A stretch of DNA of 64,000 nt from Microbacterium sp. XT11 (GTDB lineage Bacteria; Actinomycetota; Actinomycetes; Actinomycetales; Microbacteriaceae): assembly GCF_001513675.1 (NCBI RefSeq), contig NZ_CP013859.1:1985081-2049080 (forward strand). Direction: 5' to 3'. Shown here one piece after another: positions 1 to 8,527 of the stretch. The notes below the pieces were generated by a model. It had not been told where the DNA came from. It saw nothing but the letters and a program-made list of their open reading frames with translations, and made no database searches. Made by a program: the position numbers and the translations under genes. The first letter of the stretch is position 1. Every line of letters begins with the position of its first letter.

Positions 1-646
1 ACACGTCCACGGGATCCACGTCGGCGATGCAGTGCTGCGCGGTGTCGACGAAGAACTTCACGTATCGCGGGTCGGCGTAGGAGTAGAAGCGGTCGATCTG
101 GTCGCGCGTGCGGATGCCGGCGTAGAACTCGTGGTGGCACGTGAGGTTGACGCCGTACTGCTGCGTCAGCTCTCCCACCCTGCCCCACACGTCGGCGGCG
201 TGCTTGAGCCCGTCGTCGGAGATGCCCGCCTCGTCGAAGAACCGCGACCCGGGCATGACGATGATGTTGTCGAGCCGGATGTCGGACCAGCGGTCCATCG
301 TCACCGCGAAGTCGTCGAGGATCGCCCTGTGCGTCGCGGGGACCTCTGGTGCGTAGCGGTCCGGCGAGTAGTACACGCCGTGGAAGGTGTTGACGATGCG
401 CTCGAGCCCCTGCTCCTGGACGAACTCCTGGTAGTTCGCGACCGAGCCGTACTGCTCGAGGATCTGCCAGATGCGGAAGTCGAACGTGTCGATCGCGTCG
501 AACCCGACGGCGGCGACCTGCTGCAGGAAGCGCTTCATCGCCCGTTTCGACTGCCACTGGTCGTACGGACCGGCGGGACCCTGGGCCCGCCAATGATCCA
601 TGTAGCTCCATTTGATGGAGGGGCGTTCTCGGACGTCGGTGGTCAT
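1..646 (-). CDS. Sugar phosphate isomerase/epimerase-type TIM barrel (partial)
   Basis: About 215 N-terminal residues are visible; the C-terminus lies beyond the left edge. The fold is xylose-isomerase-like, with CHHEFYAG (Glu at about 173) and FFVDTAQHC (Asp at about 201) matching the metal-ligand positions of this superfamily. The ATG overlaps the stop of the upstream gene as ATGA, so it is the last visible gene of the leftward deglycosidase operon. Enzymes of this family act on keto sugars. I infer that it either rearranges the 3-keto sugar released by C-glycoside cleavage or is itself an alternative deglycosidase catalytic subunit. The family is clear; the substrate is inferred. Confidence 0.8.
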   Translation of the reverse strand, partial: MTTDVRERPSIKWSYMDHWRAQGPAGPYDQWQSKRAMKRFLQQVAAVGFDAIDTFDFRIWQILEQYGSVANYQEFVQEQGLERIVNTFHGVYYSPDRYAPEVPATHRAILDDFAVTMDRWSDIRLDNIIVMPGSRFFDEAGISDDGLKHAADVWGRVGELTQQYGVNLTCHHEFYAGIRTRDQIDRFYSYADPRYVKFFVDTAQHCIADVDPVDV

Positions 647-1665
647 CGGGTTCTCGCTTTCTCGAGGGGAGAGGCGGCGTCGGTCACGGGGTCCGACAGG
701 ATGCCGGCGGCGAGGGAGAGATGACGCACGGTCATGTCCCAGGGGTCGTCGTCGAGCCACTCCTGGCCACCCCATTCGCTGCAGAGCGTGCCGCGATACC
801 CGACGTCGCGCAGAGCCCGGCCGACGTCTCGGATCGGCTGGGAGATGCGTGCGTCGGCATCGTCGAGGTCCCAGAACTTCAGATGGATCCCGCCGATCAG
901 CGGCAGCACCTCGCGCAGGTCGTCCACGTGTGAGCGTCCGAATCGCACGAGCAGGTCCATGAAGAGCGCGTGCATCGTGCCGGGGACCCTCCCCGCGCGA
1001 AGCTCGTCGACCACCGCCGCATGGGTTCCGGGATCGCGCCAGTCGTCGCGCAGGCGCCGCACGAGGACCGGCGAGAGGCCGGCCCGTTCGACGTGATCGA
1101 GGTAGGTCACCGGCAGTGCCGGCATGAGCAGGCTGATGTCCAGCAGCAGACGCACGTGAGGCGTGTCCAGCTCGGCGACGCGTGCGTACGCGGGGGCCGC
1201 CACCGGGTCGGTCGGTGTCTGATGGCCCTGGATCTCCTCGTAGAGCACCAGATCGAGATCCTCCAGCAGCGGGATGAGCCCGTCGAGGAGCGCACCCGCC
1301 TGGCCGATCGGCAAACGTACGCCCGTGGCTCCGGCGGCGGCGGCAGCCCGAAGCTGCGGTTCGAGGAACGCCCTGCGCTCGGCATCCGACCGTCGTCGTC
1401 CGCCCACGAACTCGTCGAGGCTGACGCCGACGATGCTCACCCGGCCGCCGTGCTGCGCGAGCCGCTCGCGGAACGCCGAGAGCCCGGCGAGCGACGGCTC
1501 CGGGTAGTCGCGAGACATCTGGCCGAGTTCGAGCTCGATGGCGGACGCGATGCCCCGCTCGACGAGGGATGCGGTGAGATCGGATGCGGTGCGCTCCGCG
1601 CGCACGATCTCGGGCGTGAGATTGAAGGCGCTCGCCGAGAGCTCCCAGCCGTCGGGAAGGCTCAT
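643..1665 (-). CDS. Probable C-glycoside deglycosidase alpha subunit (xylose-isomerase-like TIM barrel)
   Basis: A 340-aa TIM-barrel protein with candidate metal ligands in order: Glu143/144 (LYEEIQ), Asp176 (LLLDIS), His261 (GIHLKFWD) and Glu297 (CSEWGGQEW). Known C-glycoside deglycosidases (DfgAB, DgpBC and the Microbacterium/Arthrobacter CGDs) pair such a metal-dependent barrel with a small beta subunit. They cleave the C-C bond of 3-keto-C-glycosides by elimination. The gene overlaps the beta-subunit gene by 4 nt (ATGA), which supports a complex made in fixed ratio. Assignment as alpha subunit rests on this coupling. The second barrel downstream is a competing candidate. Confidence 0.72.
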   Translation of the reverse strand: MSLPDGWELSASAFNLTPEIVRAERTASDLTASLVERGIASAIELELGQMSRDYPEPSLAGLSAFRERLAQHGGRVSIVGVSLDEFVGGRRRSDAERRAFLEPQLRAAAAAGATGVRLPIGQAGALLDGLIPLLEDLDLVLYEEIQGHQTPTDPVAAPAYARVAELDTPHVRLLLDISLLMPALPVTYLDHVERAGLSPVLVRRLRDDWRDPGTHAAVVDELRAGRVPGTMHALFMDLLVRFGRSHVDDLREVLPLIGGIHLKFWDLDDADARISQPIRDVGRALRDVGYRGTLCSEWGGQEWLDDDPWDMTVRHLSLAAGILSDPVTDAASPLEKARTR

Positions 1666-2075
1666 GCGTCCGCCCCCACGTCGCGCGAGACGCTCGCCAC
1701 CGACGCGCCGGTCTCCAGCGGACGGCTGAAGGCGAACGGCAGACGCAGGGGAGAGTCGGGTCCGCCGGGAAGGTACGGGATCTCGAGGTGGAAAGACACC
1801 GACACGTCATGGCTGCCCGGCGCAGCGGCATCCGGGATCTCCAGGACGACACGATCCTGGATGTACCACCAGCCGTCTTGCTCGGCGAGCGCGCGGGCGG
1901 GGACACGGCGCTCGCCGAGGGCGACGACGGGATCGTGGCGGATGCCGTCGATCTCGACCACCGGATCGACCAGGCACGAGACGGGGAGGGAACGGATCCA
2001 GGGCAGCGACAACCGCACCTGGGTGCGGCCGTCGGCGGTGCGCAGGGCGTCGTCGCGGAGCGCGGAAAGGGTCAT
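1662..2075 (-). CDS. C-glycoside deglycosidase beta subunit (DUF6379/CGDB-type)
   Basis: 137 aa. The pattern LPWIRSLPVSC, then an EIDG beta-strand, a WWYIQDRV stretch, and FHLEIPYLPGG followed by PLRLPFAF is typical of the small beta-sandwich subunit of C-glycoside deglycosidases (DUF6379). In characterised enzymes this subunit packs on the TIM-barrel subunit and shapes the active site. I chose the ATG at 2075 because GAGGAC lies 9 nt before it; the GTG at 2084 is too close to that site. The stop overlaps the start of the alpha-subunit gene. It is the most diagnostic gene of the island. Confidence 0.8.
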   Translation of the reverse strand: MTLSALRDDALRTADGRTQVRLSLPWIRSLPVSCLVDPVVEIDGIRHDPVVALGERRVPARALAEQDGWWYIQDRVVLEIPDAAAPGSHDVSVSFHLEIPYLPGGPDSPLRLPFAFSRPLETGASVASVSRDVGADA

Positions 2076-2100
2076 CGTAGGCACGTCCTCGTGTCATCAG

Positions 2101-2116
2101 GCGTGCGTCTGCACGC
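2101..2116 (-). promoter_or_regulatory. Small hairpin in the leader of the deglycosidase genes
   Basis: GCGTGC (2101-2106) and GCACGC (2111-2116) form a 6-bp inverted repeat with a 4-nt loop, about 25 nt upstream of the beta-subunit start. It could be a leader hairpin or part of an operator. Function is not known. Confidence 0.35.
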
Positions 2117-2132
2117 TTACGACAACAAGCTA

Positions 2133-2145
2133 CCTACTAATGTCG
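2133..2145 (-). promoter_or_regulatory. Candidate shared regulatory motif (deglycosidase side)
   Basis: On the minus strand this reads CGACATTAGTAGG. A near copy, CGACATAAGTGGG, lies at 11674-11686 inside the promoter of the MFS transporter gene (11 of 13 positions match). Two occurrences before two genes of the same island suggest a common regulator, perhaps the ROK protein. Two sites are weak evidence. Confidence 0.3.
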
Positions 2146-2159
2146 AAAAATGGAAGAAG

Positions 2160-3428
2160 CTAGGCGGTCAGGCCGTGAACGGCGGTGATCGTGGGGCGGC
2201 CTTCGGCGAACCACCGGGGGAACGAGGCCTCGAAGAGCTGTTCCTGGGCGAGATCCACGCCGCCTCGCAACGGCTCGCGCGTGTCGTTCTCGCTCGTCTT
2301 GATCACGAGATCGCGGGTGGCCAGCGGCAGCGAGACGTCGTAGACGCGTTGGCGCACCTCTGCCAGCAGCAGCTCGCCCGCGGAGGCGACCGCGCCGCCG
2401 ATGACGATGACGCGCGGGTTGAACATGTTCACCAAGGCGGCGATCGCCTCTCCGATCTGCCGGGCCGCCGCCTGCACGAGCGAGATGGCGAGGGCATCGC
2501 CGTGTTCGGCCGCACGTGCGACGACCTCGGGAGTGAGGTCGTCGCCCGTGGCCACGGCCTCGGCGAGGGCGCCGTCGGCACCGTCGGCGATCGCGGCGCG
2601 CGCATCGCGCACGAGCGCCCAACCGCTGGCCACGGTCTCGAGACACCCCGTCTTCCCGCAGCGGCAGACCAGGTTGACGCCGGGCACCGGCACGTGGCCC
2701 ATGTCGCCGGCCGCGCCGTTGGCTCCCCGGTGCAGGCGGCCATGCGAGATCAGCCCGGCGCCGATGCCCGTGCCCACCTTGCAGTAGATGAGGTCGACGT
2801 TCTGCGCGCGGCGCCGTGCGCGCTCGCCAGCGGCGAGCAGGTTGGCGTCGTTGTCGACCCAGACGGGTGCGTCGTAGCGCTGCTCGAAGTACGTGCGGAC
2901 GTCGAAGCCGTTCCACCCGGGCATGATGGGGGGTGCGACGGGGCGGCCGCTCTCGAAGTCGACCGGGCCCGGCAGCCCGACGACCATTCCCCATACGGGG
3001 ATGCCTTCGTCTCCGGCGAGCAGGTCGTCGACCAGTGCTGTCACCGTCGCGAGCGTCTCGTGCGGACCTCGGCTGATGTCCCATTCGTGATGGGCGTCGT
3101 TGAGGATCCTGCCGTCGAGGTCGGTCACGCCGGCGTGCACGTGGAGTCCGCCGAGAGCGCAGACGACCAGACGGCCTCGCTCGGCACGGAATCGCAGCGT
3201 GCGCGGTGCGCGTCCACCGGACGACGGGGCGTACTCCGCGTCCTCGAGAAACCCCATCTCGACCGCTCGATCGACTCGCTGCGCCACGACGCCGCGGCCG
3301 AGGCCCGTGACCCTGCCGATCTCAGGACGTGTCACGGCTTCGCCGAGGCGCACCATGTTGACGATGCGGAGGAGGCTTGTGACCTCGTCGGTCTGAGCGC
3401 CGAAGCGGAGGGTGGACTCGTTCGCCAT
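2160..3428 (-). CDS. ROK-family transcriptional regulator
   Basis: 422 aa. An N-terminal winged helix-turn-helix (about residues 15-75, with TRPEIGRVTGLGRGVVAQRV) precedes a sugar-kinase-like ROK domain. The domain has GPVDFESG, WVDNDANLLAAGE, KVGTGIGAGLI and the zinc-binding CRCGKTGCLE. Proteins with this layout (NagC, XylR, Mlc type) bind DNA and respond to sugars or sugar phosphates. The gene heads the leftward deglycosidase operon and diverges from the Gfo/Idh operon. I infer that it represses both directions until a sugar from the C-glycoside pathway appears. A promoter overlapped by an inverted repeat lies between the two operons. Confidence 0.88.
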   Translation of the reverse strand: MANESTLRFGAQTDEVTSLLRIVNMVRLGEAVTRPEIGRVTGLGRGVVAQRVDRAVEMGFLEDAEYAPSSGGRAPRTLRFRAERGRLVVCALGGLHVHAGVTDLDGRILNDAHHEWDISRGPHETLATVTALVDDLLAGDEGIPVWGMVVGLPGPVDFESGRPVAPPIMPGWNGFDVRTYFEQRYDAPVWVDNDANLLAAGERARRRAQNVDLIYCKVGTGIGAGLISHGRLHRGANGAAGDMGHVPVPGVNLVCRCGKTGCLETVASGWALVRDARAAIADGADGALAEAVATGDDLTPEVVARAAEHGDALAISLVQAAARQIGEAIAALVNMFNPRVIVIGGAVASAGELLLAEVRQRVYDVSLPLATRDLVIKTSENDTREPLRGGVDLAQEQLFEASFPRWFAEGRPTITAVHGLTA

Positions 3429-3480
3429 ACGTCGATCTTCACATAGAGCGGGTCCGATACGCGTGATCTGGAGCCACCTA

Positions 3481-3520
3481 TTGTTCAGTACTCTCGTACT
3501 TCAGCATAATTCGTACTGAA
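3481..3520 (+). promoter_or_regulatory. Promoter overlapped by an inverted-repeat operator
   Basis: TTGTTC (3481-3486) and CATAAT (3505-3510), 18 nt apart, make a plausible -35/-10 pair for the rightward operon. A perfect 8-bp inverted repeat, TTCAGTAC (3484-3491) and GTACTGAA (3513-3520), brackets the -10 box. A smaller one, AGTAC-4-GTACT (3487-3500), is nested in it. This is a typical layout for repression; the adjacent ROK protein is the obvious candidate ligand. Confidence 0.55.
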
Positions 3521-3538
3521 GTCGGCGAAGGGGCGAAC

Positions 3539-4579
3539 ATGACGTGGGGTGTGGGGATCATCGGCTCAGGGCCGGGAGTGTCCGCGCTGCACGCGCCGAT
3601 CCTGGCGCGGACCGACGGCGATTTCCGTCTCGTGCACGTCAGCGACGGTGGCAGCGGCCGCGCGGCGATGATCGCGGAGCGCTTCCAGGCTCGGTGGTCC
3701 TCGGGCGTCGACGACCTGCTCGCCGATCCCGAGGTCGACGTCGTCGCCGTCTGCAGCCCTCCGGAGCTCCACGCCGCCCACGTGCGCGCCGGCCTCGCGG
3801 CCGGGCACCGGGCCATCTTCTGCGAGAAGCCGCTCGCGGGCTCGGCGGACGAGGCCGCGCGGCTCGTGGCCGAATGCGCCGCGGCAGGGGCGCTGCTGGT
3901 GGTGGGAACCAACCACCTCTTCGATCCCGCGTGGCGGCGGGCGGTGCGTCACCTCGATGTCGACGGACCCGTCTCGTCGGTCTCGGTAACCCTGTGTCTC
4001 TCGCCGAACGATCGTTACCAGCGGCTGGTCACCGGAGAGCCGATGCCGGTGCCGAGCGGGTCGGGCCGCCCGCCGCTCGATCTCGAAGATCCGGCGCAGC
4101 GCGCGCACCTCGTGCACCAGCTCGTCACGGGTCTCGCCGTGCACGATCTGGCGCTCGTGCGCGACCTCGTGCCCGGGGCGCCCGAGGTCGTCTGGGCACG
4201 CACGGTCGCGCCCGTCGGCTTCGACCTGGGGCTGCGCGCCGGAGACGGGCTCGTGCGCTTCACCACGGCAATGCTGCCCGAGGGTGCGGATTCGCTGTGG
4301 CGTGTCAGCGCGACGACGGCTGCCGCGCGCATCGAGGTCGACTTCCCGCCGCCGTTCGTCCATGTCGGCGGCGCCCGCACCACCGTTCGGGATGCGCAGG
4401 GCGTGCAGACGGTCTACCCGTGCGACCGTCTGGACGGCTACGAAGCGGAGTGGAAGGCGCTCGCCGCGCTGTTGAGAGGGGAGGCGGCGATGGAGTACGA
4501 CGAGGTGCGAGCCGATGCGGTCTTCGTCGCGACGGTGGCCGACGACGCCGCCGCGGCCGTTCGCGGGGGCGCATCATGA
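3539..4579 (+). CDS. Gfo/Idh/MocA family NAD(P)-dependent oxidoreductase
   Basis: 346 aa. The N-terminal Rossmann motif is GIIGSGPGVSALHAP. The catalytic EKP motif appears as CEKPLAGSADEA near residue 100, followed by the usual alpha/beta C-terminal domain. GAAGGGG sits before the ATG. Family members oxidise or reduce sugars and inositols at a ring hydroxyl. It is the first gene divergent from the deglycosidase operon. Gut bacterial C-glycoside clusters also carry Gfo/Idh genes, so a role in reducing or recycling the 3-keto sugar is likely, though the substrate is inferred. It overlaps the next gene by 4 nt. Confidence 0.82.
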   Translation: MTWGVGIIGSGPGVSALHAPILARTDGDFRLVHVSDGGSGRAAMIAERFQARWSSGVDDLLADPEVDVVAVCSPPELHAAHVRAGLAAGHRAIFCEKPLAGSADEAARLVAECAAAGALLVVGTNHLFDPAWRRAVRHLDVDGPVSSVSVTLCLSPNDRYQRLVTGEPMPVPSGSGRPPLDLEDPAQRAHLVHQLVTGLAVHDLALVRDLVPGAPEVVWARTVAPVGFDLGLRAGDGLVRFTTAMLPEGADSLWRVSATTAAARIEVDFPPPFVHVGGARTTVRDAQGVQTVYPCDRLDGYEAEWKALAALLRGEAAMEYDEVRADAVFVATVADDAAAAVRGGAS

Positions 4580-5316
4580 CCGGGCCCCGCGCGATCCGCA
4601 CCACGTCGCCGGCGTTCCGGGCCGCAGTGGCCGAGCTCGCGCCGTCGGTCCGCCTCCTCGACGAGCCAGGGGCCGTCGAGGTCGTGGACGGGCGCGGCGC
4701 GTGGTGGGAGCGGGCGGCCAAGATCGATCGCGCGGCAGGGATCGTCATCGACGAGCCGGATCCAGCACCGGCGGCGGCGCATGCGGACGTGGCATCCCTC
4801 CCGTTCCCGGTCGTGGTGCTGCGGCGGCGGCTGCGGCCCGACGTCGTGGCCGATGCCGAGCTCGACGCTCCGCGACACGTCACGGTCGACGCATGGGGCG
4901 GACGGAGCGGCGCCGCAGCCCTGCTCCGCGATGCCGTCGGGTGGGCGCGTGTGCTCGCCGGCGGTCGGCTCCGGCTCGTCGCTCGCGCCGAGGCTCCGGC
5001 CGCGACGACCCTGGCACTCGCCGGGCCGGCGGGCGTCGGCGCGAGCGTCCTGCGTGCGGTCGGCGGCGGTGTGGGCGGAATGCTCGTCGCGACTGCGCTG
5101 GACGCGCGCCGGACCGAGGTGCGCGTCGACTCCGCGAGGCGCATCGTCGAGGTCGCCTTCGATGACGTCGACGGCCGCGTCATCCGCGCCCCGCGCCGCG
5201 AGTCGGCCGAGCGCCTGGCGCTGCGCCGGATTCTGGCCGCCATCGACGCCGGCACCGACCCGGGGGATCGCGTGGAGCTCGCCGCCGATGACGCGATCGC
5301 GGTGCCCGGGGAATAA
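4576..5316 (+). CDS. Protein of unknown function in the C-glycoside island
   Basis: 246 aa, rich in Ala, Arg and Val. I recognise no family. The N-terminus contains a WWERAAKIDRA segment and the middle a glycine-rich stretch (GVGASVLRAVGGGVGG). No signal peptide or clear membrane helix is visible. Translation is coupled to the Gfo/Idh gene by ATGA, so the two probably act together, perhaps as a subunit or a partner step in keto-sugar handling. The 105 nt after it lead to the ring-cleavage operon. Confidence 0.75.
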   Translation: MTGPRAIRTTSPAFRAAVAELAPSVRLLDEPGAVEVVDGRGAWWERAAKIDRAAGIVIDEPDPAPAAAHADVASLPFPVVVLRRRLRPDVVADAELDAPRHVTVDAWGGRSGAAALLRDAVGWARVLAGGRLRLVARAEAPAATTLALAGPAGVGASVLRAVGGGVGGMLVATALDARRTEVRVDSARRIVEVAFDDVDGRVIRAPRRESAERLALRRILAAIDAGTDPGDRVELAADDAIAVPGE

Positions 5317-5421
5317 ACCGCGCCGATGCGCGGCATCCACATAATCGGCTTCCCTGATATCAACTTCGGTCGGATAGTGGAAAAAGAGTCGGAACGACCC
5401 GATTCACCGAAAGGATCGAAG

Positions 5422-6438
5422 ATGATCAAGCTTCTCTCTCATCTGTCGTTCGTGACGATCACGACTCCCGATGTGGACGCCTCGGTGGACTTCTATGTCA
5501 ACCAGGTGGGGCTGACCGAGGTGGCCCGTGAGGACGACCGCGTGTATCTCCGCTGCTGGGGCGACTACTACGCGTACTCCGTCGTGGTCGCCCGGGGCGA
5601 TGAACCGGCGTTGGAGACCATGGCGTGGCGGACCTCGTCGGCCGAGGCGCTCGAGGAGGCCGCCAAGCGCGTGCAGGCTGCAGGCATCGAGGGCGAGTGG
5701 TTCGAGGGCCGAGGCATCGGCCGCGCGTTCCGCTTCACGGGACCGCAGGGGCACAACATGACCCTGCACTGGGATGTGGAGCGGCACCGTCCCGAGCCGC
5801 GCACCGCATCGATCTTCCCCGATCGTCCCGAGAAGCGCAGCAGCGTGGCCGGCGCACCGCGTCAGCTCGATCACGTCACGATCGCCGCGAGCGACGTCGA
5901 CGCGTTCGTGAAGTGGTACGTCGATGTGCTCGGCTTCCGGTTCATGGCGCGCACCGTGCTCGACGAGGCGCCCATCTCGGTGTTCTCGGTGCTCACCACC
6001 AACGAGAAGTCGCACGACCTCGGGGTCGTGCTCGACGGCTCCAGCCGTGCAGGCCGCATCAACCACTATGCCTTCTGGGTCGACACCCGCGAGGAGCTGC
6101 TCATCGCGGCCGACACCCTCATGGAGAACGGCGTCCCGATCGAGTACGGCCCCAACATCCACGGCATCGGCGAGCAGACCTTCCTCTACTACCGCGAGCC
6201 CTCGTCGTTGCGCATCGAGCTCAACACGGGCGGCTACCGCAACTATGTACCGGATTGGGAGGCCAACACCTGGAAGCCCTCGCTCGGCTCGAACAACATG
6301 TACCGCAACGGCACCATGCCGATGTCGATGACCGAGTCCTTCCCGCCCGCCGACGGTCCCAGCGCCACAGAAGAAGGCGTACCGGAGGAGATCAAGGACG
6401 CCCTGCTGAACCCGTACGCCGCTCAGGGGCGGGGCTGA
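5422..6438 (+). CDS. Extradiol ring-cleavage dioxygenase (type I, VOC fold)
   Basis: 338 aa with two VOC modules. The 2-His-1-carboxylate iron site is visible in the C-terminal module: His151 (LDHVTI), His215 (NHYAFW) and Glu266 (LRIELNTGG). Such enzymes open catecholic rings next to the diol (catechol 2,3-dioxygenase family). I start at ATG 5422 because AAAGGATC precedes it and the first VOC module begins there; an in-frame ATG at 5326 lacks a ribosome site. It heads six genes for aromatic breakdown. The natural catechol is unknown but is plausibly derived from the aglycone of a C-glycoside. Confidence 0.88.
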   Translation: MIKLLSHLSFVTITTPDVDASVDFYVNQVGLTEVAREDDRVYLRCWGDYYAYSVVVARGDEPALETMAWRTSSAEALEEAAKRVQAAGIEGEWFEGRGIGRAFRFTGPQGHNMTLHWDVERHRPEPRTASIFPDRPEKRSSVAGAPRQLDHVTIAASDVDAFVKWYVDVLGFRFMARTVLDEAPISVFSVLTTNEKSHDLGVVLDGSSRAGRINHYAFWVDTREELLIAADTLMENGVPIEYGPNIHGIGEQTFLYYREPSSLRIELNTGGYRNYVPDWEANTWKPSLGSNNMYRNGTMPMSMTESFPPADGPSATEEGVPEEIKDALLNPYAAQGRG

Positions 6439-6469
6439 GGCCGATCCCGGCGGGGAGGCGAGGAAGATC

Positions 6470-7417
6470 ATGAGCACCGCACCGTATGCTTTGGCCCGTT
6501 ACCGCGACGGCGGAGACGTGCGTGTCGGCCTCGTCGCAGGCGACCGCATCCGCCCGCTGTCGCCCGATGAGCTCGGCGGCGGTCTGAACGCCTTCCTGGC
6601 CGACCCCGACTGGGATCGCATCGCCGCACTCGTCGAGGCGCCGGGGGCGTGGCGTCCGCTCTCGGAGGTCACGCTCACGGCGCCCGTCGAGCCGCGGCAG
6701 GTGCTGCAGACCGGCGCCAACTACCGCCAGCACGTCATCGAGCTGGTGGCAGCCGGTCTGACGCAGAACACCGACCGATCACCCGAGGAGGCCCGGGCGT
6801 TCGCCGCCGACATGATGGACGAGCGCGCCCGCAGCGGGTCGCCGTACTTCTTCATCGGGCTCGCCGCGTGTGTCGTCGGCGATGACGAACCCCTCGTGCT
6901 CCCCGGCTACAGCCAGGTGCACGACTGGGAGCTCGAACTCGCCGTCGTCATCGGTCGTCAGGCGTTCCGGGTGTCACGTGAGGATGCCCTCGACCACGTC
7001 GCCGGCTACACGATGGTCAACGACATCACCACCCGAGATCTCGTGTTCCGCAAGGACATGAAGGAGATCGGCACCGACTGGTATCGCGCGAAGAACGCAC
7101 CGGGATTCCTGCCGACGGGGCCGCTGCTCGTGCCTGCGCGCTTCGTCGACCCCGCAGACACGCCTGTCCGGCTCGAGCTGAACGGCCAGGTGATGCAGGA
7201 CGCGAACACGTCGGACCTGCTGTTCGACGTGCCGGCGCTCGTCTCAGCGGCGTCGCAGACCCACCCGCTGCTGCCAGGCGATCTGCTGCTCACCGGCAGC
7301 CCCGCGGGCAACGGCCAGCACTGGAAGAGGTTCCTGCGCGACGGCGATGTCATGACGGGGACCATCGGCGCGCTCGGCACCCAGGTCGTGCGCTGCGTCG
7401 CGGAGGAGATGAAGTGA
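6470..7417 (+). CDS. Fumarylacetoacetate hydrolase (FAH) family protein
   Basis: 315 aa. The metal-binding core DWELELAVVIG and GYTMVNDITTRDL, with LLTGSPAGNG towards the C-terminus, are standard for FAH-family hydrolases, isomerases and decarboxylases that act on ring-opened dicarbonyl acids. A clear ribosome site (GAGGAAG) precedes the ATG. Its place right after the extradiol dioxygenase suggests that it processes the ring-fission product. It overlaps the next gene by 4 nt (GTGA). A second, distinct FAH protein closes the operon, so the two probably act at different steps. Confidence 0.87.
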   Translation: MSTAPYALARYRDGGDVRVGLVAGDRIRPLSPDELGGGLNAFLADPDWDRIAALVEAPGAWRPLSEVTLTAPVEPRQVLQTGANYRQHVIELVAAGLTQNTDRSPEEARAFAADMMDERARSGSPYFFIGLAACVVGDDEPLVLPGYSQVHDWELELAVVIGRQAFRVSREDALDHVAGYTMVNDITTRDLVFRKDMKEIGTDWYRAKNAPGFLPTGPLLVPARFVDPADTPVRLELNGQVMQDANTSDLLFDVPALVSAASQTHPLLPGDLLLTGSPAGNGQHWKRFLRDGDVMTGTIGALGTQVVRCVAEEMK

Positions 7418-8460
7418 CTGCTCGCCGGAGTGCGGAGCCGGGGCGACCGGCTGAGGAGACGTCCGCGTCCGTGACACCGTCGGAGGATCCGGCCGACCTC
7501 GACCGCGGGAACCCCGAAGCGGAGATCGCCGCGCGCGCGGAGGCCTATCGCAACTGGGGACGGTGGGGAGCAGACGACGTGCTCGGCACGTTGAACTTCA
7601 TCGACGCCGAGGTGCGCCGGGTCGCTGCGGCGCTCGTGCGCGACGGCGTCTCGATCTCGCTGGCGCAGCGCTTCGACACCGACGGCCCGCAGAAGGGCTG
7701 GCGACGACGCACCAACCCCGTGCACACGATGACAGACACCGGCACAGACGCCGAGCGCGGCAGCCAGGGCTTCCCGCACGGCATCGGCGGCGCCGACGAC
7801 GTCATCGCCATGCCGCTGCAGTGCTCGACGCAATGGGACGGTCTGGGGCACATCTTCGACCACGGATACGCGTGGAACGGTCGGCGCGCAGGCGACGTGG
7901 TCACCAGCGACGGCGACCTGATCACCGGGATCGAGCATGCGGCAGACGTGATCGTCTCACGCGGGGTCCTGCTCGACCTCGGGCGCCACCTCGCCCCTGA
8001 CGAGGGCGAGCTCCCCGACGGGTACGCCATCACGGCCGCCGAGCTCGACGCGTGCGCGGCAGCCCAGGGGGTCGCGGTCCGCCGAGGCGACATCGTGCTC
8101 GTGCGCACCGGCCACTACACCCGCACGCGCCGAGAGGGCTGGGGAGACTACGCCGGCGGTCCGGCGCCTGGGCTGTCGTTGACGACCGCCGGGTGGCTGC
8201 ACCGCAGCGAGATCGCAGCGATCGCGACCGACACGTGGGGCTTCGAGGTGCGCCCGAACGAGTTCGACGTGCCGGCGTTCCAACCGCTGCACCAGGTCGT
8301 CATCCCCAACATGGGCCTGACGATCGGCGAGATGTGGAACCTCGACGAACTCGCCATCGCGTGCGCCGATGCGAGACGCTGGGAGTTCCTGCTCTCGGCG
8401 CCGCCGTTGCCGATCACCGGCGCGGTCGGTTCCCCCGTCAACCCGGTCGCCCTCCTGTGA
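7414..8460 (+). CDS. Cyclase-family (kynurenine formamidase-like) metal hydrolase
   Basis: 348 aa. The motif CSTQWDGLGHIFDHG is the variant metal-binding signature (usually HxGTHxDAPxH) of the cyclase/formamidase family. A GDIVLVRTGHY segment follows further on. Members hydrolyse amides, lactones or esters. In an aromatic operon it could open a lactone formed after ring cleavage or attack an aglycone ester. It starts with GTG overlapping the stop of the preceding FAH gene. The substrate cannot be read from the sequence. Confidence 0.8.
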   Translation: MTARRSAEPGRPAEETSASVTPSEDPADLDRGNPEAEIAARAEAYRNWGRWGADDVLGTLNFIDAEVRRVAAALVRDGVSISLAQRFDTDGPQKGWRRRTNPVHTMTDTGTDAERGSQGFPHGIGGADDVIAMPLQCSTQWDGLGHIFDHGYAWNGRRAGDVVTSDGDLITGIEHAADVIVSRGVLLDLGRHLAPDEGELPDGYAITAAELDACAAAQGVAVRRGDIVLVRTGHYTRTRREGWGDYAGGPAPGLSLTTAGWLHRSEIAAIATDTWGFEVRPNEFDVPAFQPLHQVVIPNMGLTIGEMWNLDELAIACADARRWEFLLSAPPLPITGAVGSPVNPVALL

Positions 8461-8469
8461 CCGCTCGTC

Positions 8470-8514
8470 CCCAGAACACACTCCTCACACACCCAGAACA
8501 CAGTCCCCAGAACA
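8470..8514 (+). repeat. Three short direct repeats between two operon genes
   Basis: CCCAGAACA occurs at 8470, 8492 and 8506 in the 67-nt gap before the FAD monooxygenase gene. No function is evident; the repeats may reflect local duplication. Confidence 0.5.
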
Positions 8515-8527
8515 GAGAGGTTCTGAC

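Noticed and set aside
1788..3446. 552-codon rightward open frame
   Set aside because: It lies antisense to the ROK regulator and deglycosidase subunit, which have clear family motifs; its composition is that of a shadow frame.
5326..5421. Upstream in-frame start for the extradiol dioxygenase
   Set aside because: No ribosome site, and the extra 32 residues do not resemble the family; ATG 5422 has a good site.
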